From an uncultured Gemmatimonadota bacterium (lineage in GTDB: Bacteria > Latescibacterota > UBA2968 > UBA8231), in assembly GCA_903893785.1 (NCBI GenBank), contig CAITNQ010000450.1, positions 1-50,866 of the forward strand: DNA of 50,866 nucleotides, read 5' to 3'. The notes under the pieces are model-generated. The model was not told the DNA's origin. It saw only the letters and a list, made by a program, of their open reading frames with translations, and made no database searches. A program made the translations under genes and the position numbers. This document shows positions 8,693 through 17,320 of this stretch, in pieces (the first letter of the stretch is position 1; every line of letters begins with the position of its first letter).

Positions 8693-9913
8693 ATGTCTGA
8701 GTCGCGACGACGTGATCCCAGTTGGCCGCAGCTGCTGCTGCACCTGCAGGAGCGCGTCGCCTCGTTGACTTCGCCTGCCGAGGGCGCCGTCCTCCTGGAG
8801 CGGCTCGCCGAGGTGGTTGGTGCGGTGCAGTTGCCGTGCCGCGTCGTGCTTTACCGGATCGATCCGACGCTCGGCGAGGAAGTCAGCTGGCGGGAGCTGG
8901 TTCGCGGTGGTTCTTGGGCGCCGTTGCTTACCGGTCCAGGGCGCGACCACATTGTCGACCTGTGGCGGCGCCGGGTACCGCTCATGGTTCCCGCCGGGGT
9001 CGCTGCAGCCCCGTTAACCGGTGGGGCTGACACCGCGTCAGGCGCCCTGTTGGAACTGCCCTTCAGCCTTGGCGTGGTCGGCTTGTACGGCACCGACCAG
9101 GGCCGCGATCTGACGCCCCACCTGGGGCTGGCCGCCCAGGTAGCTGCCTTGGTATCCGCGCTGCAGCACCGCTACGCCGGGCTGGAGGAGCAGCAGTCGC
9201 GCGACCGCCAGCTTCGCCACCTGCAACGGCGCCAACTGGCGGGCCAGTTGCTCGCCGACGTGGCCGACGCGCTGGCTGCCCCGATCACCCGCGTCGCGGG
9301 CGAGGCCGAGCTGCTTGGCGGCCTGCAGTTGGAGGAGTCGGCGCGCAGTCATCTGGCCGCGATCAGCGCCGCTGCTGACGACCTGAACGAGCAGCGCGAG
9401 CGTCTGCTCAGCTTCCTGCGCGATCGGACGGCCGAGAAGACGATGCTGAACCTCAACCGTCTGGTTGAGGAACTGGCCGCGGTGCTGCGGCGTCCCCTGC
9501 GCCTCGATCACATTGGGCTGCAGTTGGACCTGGGCCCGAATCTCCCCTGGGCCTTCGGCAACGCCGGGCAGTTGCGGCAGATCCTGTTGAACCTGGTGCA
9601 GAACAGCCGCGACGCGTTGCGGGCCGGGCCGCGACATGGAGTCATTGCCATTCGCACCCGCGTCCGGCAGCACCGGTTGCGGATCGAAGTGGAGGACAAC
9701 GGTCCGGGCATCCCCGAAGCCATCCGCGTCCGTGTTTTCGAGCCCTTCTTCACCACCCACGAGGCCGGCCAGGCGGCCGGCCTGGGACTGAGCGTCGCGG
9801 CCGACATTGCCCGCGAGCACGGCGGCGAACTCCGCTGCGAGCCGCGGACGCTGGGCGCCTGCCTGGCGCTCGATCTGCCGGTGCCGACCGCCGGCGCGGC
9901 CGCCCCCAACTGA
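8693..9913 (+). CDS. Sensor histidine kinase-like protein with Asp in place of the phosphoacceptor His
   Basis: A 406-residue soluble protein. Residues 1-170 look like a GAF-type sensory domain (PCRVVLYRID, then GALLELPFSLGVVGLYG). A helical linker (about 175-245) corresponds to the dimerisation domain, but the H-box reads VADALAAPITRV: the position expected to be His is Asp192, while the following Pro is kept. The C-terminal HATPase domain is intact, with Asn304 in LLNLVQNSRDAL, DNGPGIP, FEPFFTT and GLGLSVA. It may thus bind ATP without autophosphorylating on His, or act on another protein. No membrane span is present. ATG 8693 is used because translation upstream looks non-coding; no strong Shine-Dalgarno is visible. 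Confidence 0.85.
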   Translation: MSESRRRDPSWPQLLLHLQERVASLTSPAEGAVLLERLAEVVGAVQLPCRVVLYRIDPTLGEEVSWRELVRGGSWAPLLTGPGRDHIVDLWRRRVPLMVPAGVAAAPLTGGADTASGALLELPFSLGVVGLYGTDQGRDLTPHLGLAAQVAALVSALQHRYAGLEEQQSRDRQLRHLQRRQLAGQLLADVADALAAPITRVAGEAELLGGLQLEESARSHLAAISAAADDLNEQRERLLSFLRDRTAEKTMLNLNRLVEELAAVLRRPLRLDHIGLQLDLGPNLPWAFGNAGQLRQILLNLVQNSRDALRAGPRHGVIAIRTRVRQHRLRIEVEDNGPGIPEAIRVRVFEPFFTTHEAGQAAGLGLSVAADIAREHGGELRCEPRTLGACLALDLPVPTAGAAAPN

Positions 9914-10085
9914 TCACGTGGACAGCCCGGCCACCCGGGCGTACATTGCCGCCCGACCGGCAGCCCACCGTCGCCTGGGCGGGTGGACTGGTTCGTCGGC
10001 ACCGACCGGAAGGCCGCCTGCGTCGGTGCGCGGCGGCTGGCGGGCAGGACCGGCGCGCTGGGGGGCGTGGCCCAAAGGGGGGGCG

Positions 10086-10652
10086 ATGGTAGAGAGTTGG
10101 GAGCACCTGGGCAGCCAGCCCGCGATCGATTACGGCATCCTGCGCCTTCGCCGCGATCGCCGCCGTTCGCCGCGAACCGCGCGGGCTCACGAAGTCATAG
10201 TGCTGGAAATGCCCGACTGGACCAATGTCGTCGCGGTCACGCCGGCTCAGGAGGTAGTGCTCATCCGCCAGTTCCGCCACGGTATGGGTGTGGTGGAACT
10301 CGAGATCCCCGGCGGCGTCGTTGACGCCGCCGACCCGGGACCCCTGGCCGCGGCCCGTCGCGAACTGGCCGAGGAGACGGGTTACGGCGCGACCACCTGG
10401 GTCGCGGTCGGCAGTGTCGCCCCGAATCCTGCTATCCAGAACAACCGCTGCCACACCTTCCTGGCGCTGGGCGCCGCCCCGCTGACGGGCCAGAGCCTGG
10501 ACACGGGCGAAGACATCGTGGTTGAGAAGGTTCCCCTCGCTGACATACCGGCCCTGATCGGCTCCGGCGCCATCGACCACGGCCTCGTCGTGGCGGCTTT
10601 CCACTTCGTTGACCTGTACCGGCAGCGCTGCTCCGGCCCCCTGTTGCCGTGA
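10086..10652 (+). CDS. Nudix hydrolase (ADP-ribose pyrophosphatase-like)
   Basis: A 188-residue Nudix protein. The Nudix box runs from GGVVDAADP to RRELAEETGY at about residues 75-100; the REL-EE core that binds the catalytic metals is intact, while the first Glu of the consensus is replaced by Asp or Ala. EVVLIRQFRHGMGVVELEIP just before it is typical of ADP-ribose and sugar-nucleotide pyrophosphatases. It likely splits ADP-ribose or a similar nucleoside diphosphate derivative. ATG 10086 is taken because the family N-terminus fits and the upstream part of the frame overlaps the kinase gene. The amidase follows 108 bases later. Confidence 0.9.
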   Translation: MVESWEHLGSQPAIDYGILRLRRDRRRSPRTARAHEVIVLEMPDWTNVVAVTPAQEVVLIRQFRHGMGVVELEIPGGVVDAADPGPLAAARRELAEETGYGATTWVAVGSVAPNPAIQNNRCHTFLALGAAPLTGQSLDTGEDIVVEKVPLADIPALIGSGAIDHGLVVAAFHFVDLYRQRCSGPLLP

Positions 10653-10760
10653 CCGTGCCGGGGCTGCCGTGGGGGCAGACCGCGGGCCTTCGGCGGCGCC
10701 GGTCGATGGCGCGCCGACGGGCGCGCCCGGAACGCTGCCGGTGCCGGGTCAGCGACGATC

Positions 10761-12095
10761 GTGGCCGACGCTGAACGCAGTCCGCGTGCGGGGTTGCCTG
10801 CCATGGAGCCGCTCTGCCGCGACGAGCCCGGGCGGGAGGCCTGCTGGGCCGCGCTCCTGGACCGCGTGGATCAGCTGGAGCCGTCGCTGCGGGCGCTGCT
10901 GTCGGAAACCGATCGGCGCGGGCGGCTGGCGACGGCAGCCGGCCATCTGTGCCGTGCCTGGCCCGACGCCGCGACGCGCCCCCCGCTGTACGGCTGTCTG
11001 GTCGCGGTAAAGGACATCATTCGCGTCGATGGCCTGCTGACGCGGGCCGGGTCAACGCTGCCGCCCGAGCTGTTTGCCGGGCCTGAAGCCTCCTGTGTCA
11101 CCGCCCTGCGCCGCGCCGGCGCCGTGGTGCTGGCCAAGTCAGTGACTACTGAGTTCGCGCACGCGGAACCAGGCCCGACCCGCAACCCGCGGGCCCTAGG
11201 CCGTACGCCGGGCGGTTCGAGCAGCGGCTCGGCGGCGGCCGTGGCGGCCGGCTACTGCCCGCTGGCGCTGGGCACGCAGACCATTGGCTCGGTGATCCGC
11301 CCGGCGGCTTTCTGCGGCGTCGTTGGCTTCAAACCGACGCGCGGTCGGGTGGCCGGCGACGGCGTGATCCCTTTCTCGCCGAGTGTCGATACCGTCGGAT
11401 GGCTGGGGCCGGACGTGGCCAGCGTGGTGCTGGCGGCCGCCTGCCTGTGCCAGGAATGGCGGCCGCCCGGGGCCGGCGACAAGCCGGTGCTGGTCATCCC
11501 GCGAGGCCCTTACCTGGCCCAGGCTGAGCCAGCGGCCCGGGCCGTCTTGGGTTGCCAGTTGGCCGCGTTGACGAGCGCCGGGTACCGCGTGTGCGAGACC
11601 GACGCCCTGCTGGACATCGAGGCGGTCAACGAGCGTCACCGGCTGCTGGTGGCGGGCGAGATGGCCCGCGTTCACGCGGCGTGGTTCACCACCCATGCGG
11701 CGCGCTACCGGCCGCGAACGGCGGCCCTCGTACGGCAAGGCCAGTCCGTGTCAACCGCCGCCCTGGCCGCGGCGCGCCGCGGTAGCGAGGCGCTGGACCT
11801 CGAACTGCGCGCCGCGCTGGCGGCAGTGGGCGGCAACGCCTGGGTGTGCCCGGCTGCCTGCGGCCCGGCGCCGGCGGGTCTGGAGGGCACCGGCGACCCG
11901 GTGATGAACCTGCCCTGGTCCCACGCCGGCTGGCCGGTGGTGACGGTGCCCGGCGGCCTGGTGGACGGCCTGCCGGTCGGCCTCCAGTTGGCGGCCCCAC
12001 CGGGAACCGATGAGGCGCTGCTGGGCTGGGCCGCCGGTATCGAAACCTGGTTGGGACAGCTGGCGGGCGCCGGCCCGCAGGAAAGGTCCATATGA
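10761..12095 (+). CDS. Amidase-signature family amidohydrolase
   Basis: A 444-residue amidase-signature enzyme. The Ser-cisSer-Lys triad is visible as Lys in GCLVAVKDIIRVDG, cis-Ser in RTPGGSSSGSAAAVAAG and nucleophilic Ser in GTQTIGSVIRPAAFCGV. The C-terminal part (NLPWSHAGWPVVTVPGG, then LPVGLQL) is typical as well. The family hydrolyses carboxamides, including amino-acid amides, nicotinamide and urea derivatives; the substrate here is unknown. GTG 10761 starts the longest sensible frame; ATG 10803 would give 430 residues and is equally plausible since neither has a strong ribosome binding site. Its stop overlaps the start of the glutamine-amidotransferase-like gene (ATGA), so the two are probably coupled. 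Confidence 0.9.
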   Translation: MADAERSPRAGLPAMEPLCRDEPGREACWAALLDRVDQLEPSLRALLSETDRRGRLATAAGHLCRAWPDAATRPPLYGCLVAVKDIIRVDGLLTRAGSTLPPELFAGPEASCVTALRRAGAVVLAKSVTTEFAHAEPGPTRNPRALGRTPGGSSSGSAAAVAAGYCPLALGTQTIGSVIRPAAFCGVVGFKPTRGRVAGDGVIPFSPSVDTVGWLGPDVASVVLAAACLCQEWRPPGAGDKPVLVIPRGPYLAQAEPAARAVLGCQLAALTSAGYRVCETDALLDIEAVNERHRLLVAGEMARVHAAWFTTHAARYRPRTAALVRQGQSVSTAALAAARRGSEALDLELRAALAAVGGNAWVCPAACGPAPAGLEGTGDPVMNLPWSHAGWPVVTVPGGLVDGLPVGLQLAAPPGTDEALLGWAAGIETWLGQLAGAGPQERSI

Positions 12096-12787
12096 TCGTC
12101 TGGGTACGGGTGGAAACGCTGGCCAAGTACGAAGCCGGCAACGGGGATTTCGGGCTCAAGCGGCGCTTCGAGGAGCTGTCGGGAGTGCCGTGCCTGGTCG
12201 TTCACCTGTCGCAGGCCACGCTTGAGGTGATCGCTCCGCTGCGGCCCCGGGCCCTGCTGCTGAGCGGCTGCGGCACCTGGTTCCGCGACTTCGACGTCCG
12301 GGACTTCTACGGGTTCGAAGACCTGGTGCGCGGCCTGCCGGATGTGCCTACCATAGGGTTCTGCGGCAGCCATCAACTCCTTGGCTTCATGTACAACCAC
12401 GGCTTTCGCCAGTTGGCCCGGGTGGAAGACCAGCCCATGCGCCGGCTTGGCCCGGGTGAACCCCAGGTGGGCAGTGTCTCAGCTCAGGGCGCCGGATGGT
12501 TCAGCGAGCAAGGCTTCTATCCGGTGCGACCGTTGATTGCCGACCCGCTGTTCGCGGGTTTGCCCGATCCGTTCATGGTGCGCCAATCCCACACCTGCGA
12601 GGTCAAACAGGTGCCGGCCGAATTCGACCTGATTGCCACTGGCGACACCTGCCGCGTGCAGGCCATGAAGCACCGCCAGCGGCCGCTCTACGGCACCCAA
12701 TTCCATCCCGAGGCCTGGCAGGATGAGTACCCTCATGGACGCGCGTTGCTGGTCAACTTCATGCGCCTGGCGGGGCTGTCAGGCTGA
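12092..12787 (+). CDS. Class I glutamine amidotransferase-like protein
   Basis: A 231-residue stand-alone GATase1 domain. The nucleophile elbow IGFCGSHQLLGFMY contains the catalytic Cys, and GTQFHPEAW near the C-terminus provides the His-Glu of the triad. Such domains release ammonia from glutamine for a partner or act as gamma-glutamyl hydrolases (PuuD and gamma-glutamyl-GMP types). No synthase partner is fused. The gene overlaps the amidase by 4 bases and is followed 25 bases later by a tandem hydrolase, so the three likely form one transcript devoted to amide or ester cleavage. That functional link is inference. Confidence 0.88.
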   Translation: MIVWVRVETLAKYEAGNGDFGLKRRFEELSGVPCLVVHLSQATLEVIAPLRPRALLLSGCGTWFRDFDVRDFYGFEDLVRGLPDVPTIGFCGSHQLLGFMYNHGFRQLARVEDQPMRRLGPGEPQVGSVSAQGAGWFSEQGFYPVRPLIADPLFAGLPDPFMVRQSHTCEVKQVPAEFDLIATGDTCRVQAMKHRQRPLYGTQFHPEAWQDEYPHGRALLVNFMRLAGLSG

Positions 12788-12812
12788 GCGCCACGGGCCC
12801 AGGGGGGATACC

Positions 12813-14846
12813 ATGACCAGTGGCAGGATGCTCCAGCGGCAGGTGCTCGAAGCCTGCCGCCAGGCTCTGACTGCGGGGGCGGCGCGTCGCCGGGCTATAG
12901 TGGGGGTGGCGGCATGGGAGGCCTGGCAGCAACAGGTCCTGGCGACGGTGCGCCGGCCCTTCCCCGAGTGGTTGTGGGACAACCCGGCGCCGTTGGCTCC
13001 GCGCACCGTGGCCGTGCAGCAGCACCGTGGCTTCCGCCTTGAAAATGTCGTGTTCACCTCCCTCCCCGGTTGGGAGGTGAACGCCAGCGTGTACCTGCCC
13101 AGCGATCCGGGCACGTACCCCGCTGTCGTCTGTCCCACAGGTCACAGCGACAAGACCGGGCCCAGTTACCAGGAACCGGCGCAGATCCTGGCGCGCTCCG
13201 GGTACATCGCCGTTTCCTTCGACCCGCCCGGGTGTTCGGGCGAGTTGGCGTCGCTGAATGACCACTTTGTCAACGGGGTCATCGGTTACCTCACCGGGGT
13301 CTGGTCGCAGACGCACTTCGTGCTCGATGCGCGGCGCTGCCTCGACTACCTCCAGACGCGACCCGACGTGGACACCGGCGCTGGTTTCGCTGCCACGGGC
13401 GTGTCCGGGGGCGGCATCACCAGCCTGTTTCTGGCCCTGGTCGACGAGCGTGTCCGTTGCCTGGCCCCATGCTGCTGTCTGGCCCGCCATGAGGACCTGC
13501 ACCTGCGGGACCTTTACACCAGTTGCCCGGAGCAGTTCGGTCCCGGGTACCTGGCCGCCGGACTGGACTATGTCGATTACGTCGCCGCCTTGGCGCCGCG
13601 GCCGTGCCTGCTGCTGGCCGGGGCTGGCGACGAGGTATTCGCGCTGCGCTCGACTCGGGCCATTGCACGCGAAGCCGCTCGTCTGTACACGGTTGCCGGC
13701 GCCCCGGGCGCCTGCCGGCTGTATGTGGACCCGCGCAGCGGACACGCCTACAGCGCTGACATGGCTCAGGCCGCGGTCAGTTGGTTGGACCGGCACCTGC
13801 GGCGGCCACCCCGGCAGTCGCGAAACGGTGTCGGCACTGACCTGGTGTCCCTGACGCGCGAGCAACTGGCCTGCCGGCCGTGCACGGACGCCAACATGCA
13901 CACCATCAACCGCGCGCAGGCCGAACGCCTGGCGGCCCTGCGGGCCCGATGCCCGCGACGCGAGACCGAACTCCGTGCCGCTGCGCTGGCCCGGTTGGGC
14001 TTGGGTTCGGCGGCGCCGGCGGCGGCGTTGCGGGCCGCCGGCCGCGCCCAGCGCGTCTGGCATGCCCGTGTGGGCGAGGTTCAGGTGGTCCTGGAGACGC
14101 CGCGGCTGGCGCTTCCGGGCCTGCTGCTGCGCCGTTACGAGAACCCCGGACCGCGGCCGGGCTTGCTGTGGCTCGACGAAGTCGGCCGTTGGGCGGCTTT
14201 CCGGCAGCACGGACCGTTGGTACCGTTGTTGCGGGTTTTCGACACCGACTGCTTGCCCGATCAGCCGGTGGTGCTCAGCCTGGAGGTGTCCGGCTTGGGC
14301 GGCCTGGCGCCGGCCCCGGTGGCTTACGACCTGGCGGGTTGGAATGACAGCGAGCGGATCCTGAGCTATCTGTCGTTCGCCGTCGGCGCTCCGATCATGG
14401 GGCTGCGGGTGCGCGATGCCCTGGCGGGTCTGCGAGTCCTGGCCAACCACCCGTCCGTGGATCGCCGTCGGCTGGCCGTGGGCGGTCGGGGCGTGGGAGC
14501 CCTGGTGGCCCTCCACGTGGCCCTGATCGCGCCTGAGGTGGGCCGAGCGGTGTGCTGGAACATGCTCTCCGGATACGGACACCTGGCGGCGCAGTTCCCC
14601 TACGCGTGGCCGCCGTCGTGTTTCGTACCTGGCGTGCTGTTGGACTATGACCTGCCGGAACTGGCGGCAGCGCTGGCGCCGCGATGCCCGGTGGTGGCTG
14701 TGGACTTGGTCGATGGGGCGCGGCAGCCGGTGTCGGGAATTGGCGGTTGGGGAGGCGCCGGCAGTGCTGCTGCCGTCGTCGGCGGCGGCGCCGCGGCGGT
14801 GGTGTCGCACCTGGGTGCCCCCTGGCCAGGCGTGCCGACGCCGTGA
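12813..14846 (+). CDS. Tandem alpha/beta hydrolase (acetyl-xylan-esterase-like) with a degenerate second domain
   Basis: A 677-residue cytoplasmic protein with two hydrolase-like halves. The first (about 60-340) has a complete triad: Ser198 in GVSGGG, Asp in LAGAGDEVFALRS and His in YVDPRSGHAYSADM, with the oxyanion region YPAVVCPTGHSDKTGPSY; this resembles acetyl xylan esterase and related bacterial esterases. The second (about 430-670) keeps the fold, but its nucleophile elbow reads GGRGVGAL, so Gly560 stands where Ser is expected. It should be inactive and perhaps structural or substrate-binding. ATG 12813 follows AGGGGGG. It ends 13 bases before the LysR gene. Confidence 0.85.
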   Translation: MTSGRMLQRQVLEACRQALTAGAARRRAIVGVAAWEAWQQQVLATVRRPFPEWLWDNPAPLAPRTVAVQQHRGFRLENVVFTSLPGWEVNASVYLPSDPGTYPAVVCPTGHSDKTGPSYQEPAQILARSGYIAVSFDPPGCSGELASLNDHFVNGVIGYLTGVWSQTHFVLDARRCLDYLQTRPDVDTGAGFAATGVSGGGITSLFLALVDERVRCLAPCCCLARHEDLHLRDLYTSCPEQFGPGYLAAGLDYVDYVAALAPRPCLLLAGAGDEVFALRSTRAIAREAARLYTVAGAPGACRLYVDPRSGHAYSADMAQAAVSWLDRHLRRPPRQSRNGVGTDLVSLTREQLACRPCTDANMHTINRAQAERLAALRARCPRRETELRAAALARLGLGSAAPAAALRAAGRAQRVWHARVGEVQVVLETPRLALPGLLLRRYENPGPRPGLLWLDEVGRWAAFRQHGPLVPLLRVFDTDCLPDQPVVLSLEVSGLGGLAPAPVAYDLAGWNDSERILSYLSFAVGAPIMGLRVRDALAGLRVLANHPSVDRRRLAVGGRGVGALVALHVALIAPEVGRAVCWNMLSGYGHLAAQFPYAWPPSCFVPGVLLDYDLPELAAALAPRCPVVAVDLVDGARQPVSGIGGWGGAGSAAAVVGGGAAAVVSHLGAPWPGVPTP

Positions 14847-14859
14847 ACCGGGTGCGGCC

Positions 14860-15786
14860 ATGAACCTGCATCACCTCCGCTATTTCCTCGCGGTGGCCCG
14901 CACCGCCAGCTTCACGCAGGCCGCCAAGGGGCTGCACGTAACCCAGCCCACGGTCAGCAACGGCATCGCCGAACTCGAGCGGAGCCTGGGCACCCGGTTG
15001 TTCCACCGCGACGGGCGGCAGGTGGAACTGACCATGGAGGGACGCCTGCTGGTCAACTACGCGGTCCAGGTCGAGGACCTGCTGGAAGAAGTCGAGGAGC
15101 GGCTCAGCCGACGTGACTGGCTGCCTGGCGAGGGCTTTCGCTTCGGTGCCATCGACGCGGCGGTGATCTATCTGCTGCCCGAGGTCCTGCGGCAGTACCG
15201 GCGCGACTGCCCGCAGGTGGAGGTGACCACGCAGGTGGCGCCGTCCCGGTACCTGGTCGACGAGTTGCTGGCCGGTCGTTCGGAGTTCGCCGTCATCTCG
15301 CTGCCCTACAACCACCCCAAACTCGCCGAGATCACCCTCTGCCGCGAAGCCATGCCCCTGGTGCTCAGTCCGGCGCACGCGCTGGCCGAGCGTCGCGAGG
15401 TCGACCTGGTCGATGTGGCGCAGGAACCGCTGATTCTGTTCCACGAGGACTCGGTGTCGCGGCGGTTGGTGGACGAGCGCTTTGCCGAAGCCGGCGTCTC
15501 GCCGCGCGTGGTGATGGAAATGCGCAGCCCGGAGGCCATGCGCCAGCTAGTCGAAGCCGGGCTGGGCATTTCCTTTCTGCCGGCGATGACCGCAGCGGCC
15601 GCGGTGGCCGCCGGACGGCTGCGGATCGTGCCTGTGCGCGGGGTCGATTTCTCGCGCGAGATCGGCCTGGCCTGGCGTCGCGGTCGACACCTCGGACCCG
15701 CGGTTCGACGCCTCATGGGGGCCATCTGCGCGGCCCACGGGCAGGCGGCGGCCTGGGACGCTGCCGCGCCGCCGCCGCGCGCCTGA
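14860..15786 (+). CDS. LysR-family transcriptional regulator
   Basis: A 308-residue LysR-type regulator. Residues 1-60 form the winged helix-turn-helix (LHHLRYFLAVARTASFTQAA, then HVTQPTVSNGIAELERSLG), followed by a linker helix. The effector-binding periplasmic-protein-like domain runs from about 90 to 295 (GFRFGAIDAAVIYLLPEVL, ISLPYNHPKL, VEAGLGISFLP). LysR proteins bind operators upstream of target genes and respond to a small ligand. Here the gene follows the amidase, amidotransferase and hydrolase genes on the same strand, so it may control that set; classic divergent placement is absent. The extreme C-terminus is Ala/Pro-rich. Confidence 0.93.
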   Translation: MNLHHLRYFLAVARTASFTQAAKGLHVTQPTVSNGIAELERSLGTRLFHRDGRQVELTMEGRLLVNYAVQVEDLLEEVEERLSRRDWLPGEGFRFGAIDAAVIYLLPEVLRQYRRDCPQVEVTTQVAPSRYLVDELLAGRSEFAVISLPYNHPKLAEITLCREAMPLVLSPAHALAERREVDLVDVAQEPLILFHEDSVSRRLVDERFAEAGVSPRVVMEMRSPEAMRQLVEAGLGISFLPAMTAAAAVAAGRLRIVPVRGVDFSREIGLAWRRGRHLGPAVRRLMGAICAAHGQAAAWDAAAPPPRA

Positions 15787-15890
15787 GGCGGCCGCTCGCG
15801 CCTGCGGTTGCCGGCGTCGGCGCCGACCCCTTACCTTTTGCCCTCCTGGCCGCGGCAGGTCCGCGTCGCCCCAACCCACGAGGTGCTGGT

Positions 15891-17249
15891 ATGATCGACG
15901 TGCGCGCGCTCCGCGCCGACCCCGAAAGCATGCGTCAGGCCATCCGCGAACGGCGGGTAGACCCTGGTCGGGCCGACCTCGACCGCTGGTTGGAACTCGA
16001 CGATCAGCGTCGACGCCTGCAGGGCGAACTGGACGGATTGAACGGCGAAAAAAAAGAACTGGCCCGGCTGGGCAAGACCGATCCGCAGGCGGCCCGTCAG
16101 CGTGGCCAGGAACTGCGCGAGCGGGGACGCCAGCTTGAGCAGGAGCTGGCGGCGCTGACGACGGCTTGGCAGACGGTGCTAGATTGGTTCCCCAACTGGC
16201 CGCACCCGGCGATGCCCCGCGGCGCGGGCGAGGACGACAACGTCGAGGAGAAGGCCTGGGCGCCGGGGGTGGGGTACCTGCCAGCCGGTTCGCTGGGGAC
16301 GGGTCACGGCAGCGCCGCCCTGATGCCGTCTTTTCCGCCCCACGCCCGCACCCGCGACTTCAGCCCCCGAGCCCATGCCGACCTGGGTGGTGGCCTCGGT
16401 GTCGATACCCTGCAGGGCGCCAAGGTCTCCGGGTCGCGTTTCGCCTACGTGCACGGGGCTATCGCCCTGGTTCAGTATGCCCTGACGCGCCTGCTCAGCG
16501 ACGAACTGCTTCGCCGCGGGTACGAGCTGATGGTGCCGCCGTTGCTGGTGCGCGAGCGTACCCTTTACGGCACCTCGCACTTCCCCGAAGGTCGCGATCA
16601 GGTGTACCGCATCACCTCTGAGAACGTGGAAGAGGGAGCCGAGTTGTACCTGGTCGGATCGTCGGAGCCAGCCAACTTCAGTTACTTCATGGACCGGACC
16701 CTAGGCGAAGCCGAATTGCCTTACCGGCTGTTCGCCTGCACCACCTGTTTCCGCTCCGAGGCGGGTTCCTGGGGCCGCGATGTCCGCGGCATCAAGCGGG
16801 TCCACCAGTTCGACAAGATCGAGATGAACGCCGTCTGCCGCCCCGATCAGTCGGAGGCCATGTACGAGGAGTTCGGCGGCATCAACGAATGGCTGCTGCA
16901 GACCCTTGAGCTGCCCTACCGCATGGTCGACAAGTGCACCGGCGATGCCGGCTATCTGGCGACCCATCGGCAGCGGGACATGGAGGTGTGGCTGCCCGGT
17001 TCAGGCGAGTACATGGAGGTGATGACCGACACCAACACCACGGACTACCAGGCGCGCCGGCTCAATATCCGCTATCGCAGCGAAGCCGCCGGCCTGCAGT
17101 TCTGTCACACCGTGAACGACACCGGATGCGCCATGGGGCGGATGCTGATTGCCATCATGGAGAACTACCAGCAGGCCGACGGCGCGGTGGTCGTGCCGGC
17201 CGCTCTGCGCCCCGTGGTGGGACGCGAGGTACTCGCGCCGCCAGCCTGA
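15891..17249 (+). CDS. serS: Seryl-tRNA synthetase, divergent
   Basis: A 452-residue class II synthetase that charges tRNA-Ser (and tRNA-Sec). The N-terminal 110 residues form the long antiparallel coiled coil that grips the tRNA variable arm. Motif 1 lies in LRRGYELMVPPLLVRE, motif 2 is FRSEAGSWGRDVRGIKRVHQ and motif 3 is NDTGCAMGRMLIAIMENYQQ. Length fits the family. Three segments depart from the usual bacterial form: the TAE serine loop reads SSE, the NGS of motif 3 reads NDT, and the usual C-T-D-FQ-RR segment reads TNTTDYQARR. It could be the only SerRS or a second, specialised copy. ATG 15891 has a GAGGTG element. Confidence 0.9.
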   Translation: MIDVRALRADPESMRQAIRERRVDPGRADLDRWLELDDQRRRLQGELDGLNGEKKELARLGKTDPQAARQRGQELRERGRQLEQELAALTTAWQTVLDWFPNWPHPAMPRGAGEDDNVEEKAWAPGVGYLPAGSLGTGHGSAALMPSFPPHARTRDFSPRAHADLGGGLGVDTLQGAKVSGSRFAYVHGAIALVQYALTRLLSDELLRRGYELMVPPLLVRERTLYGTSHFPEGRDQVYRITSENVEEGAELYLVGSSEPANFSYFMDRTLGEAELPYRLFACTTCFRSEAGSWGRDVRGIKRVHQFDKIEMNAVCRPDQSEAMYEEFGGINEWLLQTLELPYRMVDKCTGDAGYLATHRQRDMEVWLPGSGEYMEVMTDTNTTDYQARRLNIRYRSEAAGLQFCHTVNDTGCAMGRMLIAIMENYQQADGAVVVPAALRPVVGREVLAPPA

Positions 17250-17273
17250 GAGCCGACGCCGGCTCGGCCGGGT

Positions 17274-17311
17274 TCCCGGGGCGGCACGGACAGGTTCCGG
17301 CCGCCCCGGGA
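17274..17311. terminator. Hairpin between convergent genes (possible bidirectional terminator)
   Basis: TCCCGGGGCGGC (17274-17285) and GCCGCCCCGGGA (17300-17311) form a perfect 12-bp stem with a 14-base loop, in the 71-base gap between serS and the convergent SUMF1-fold gene. No T-tract follows on either strand, so it is not a textbook Rho-independent terminator. Confidence 0.55.
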
Positions 17312-17320
17312 CGCGATGCC

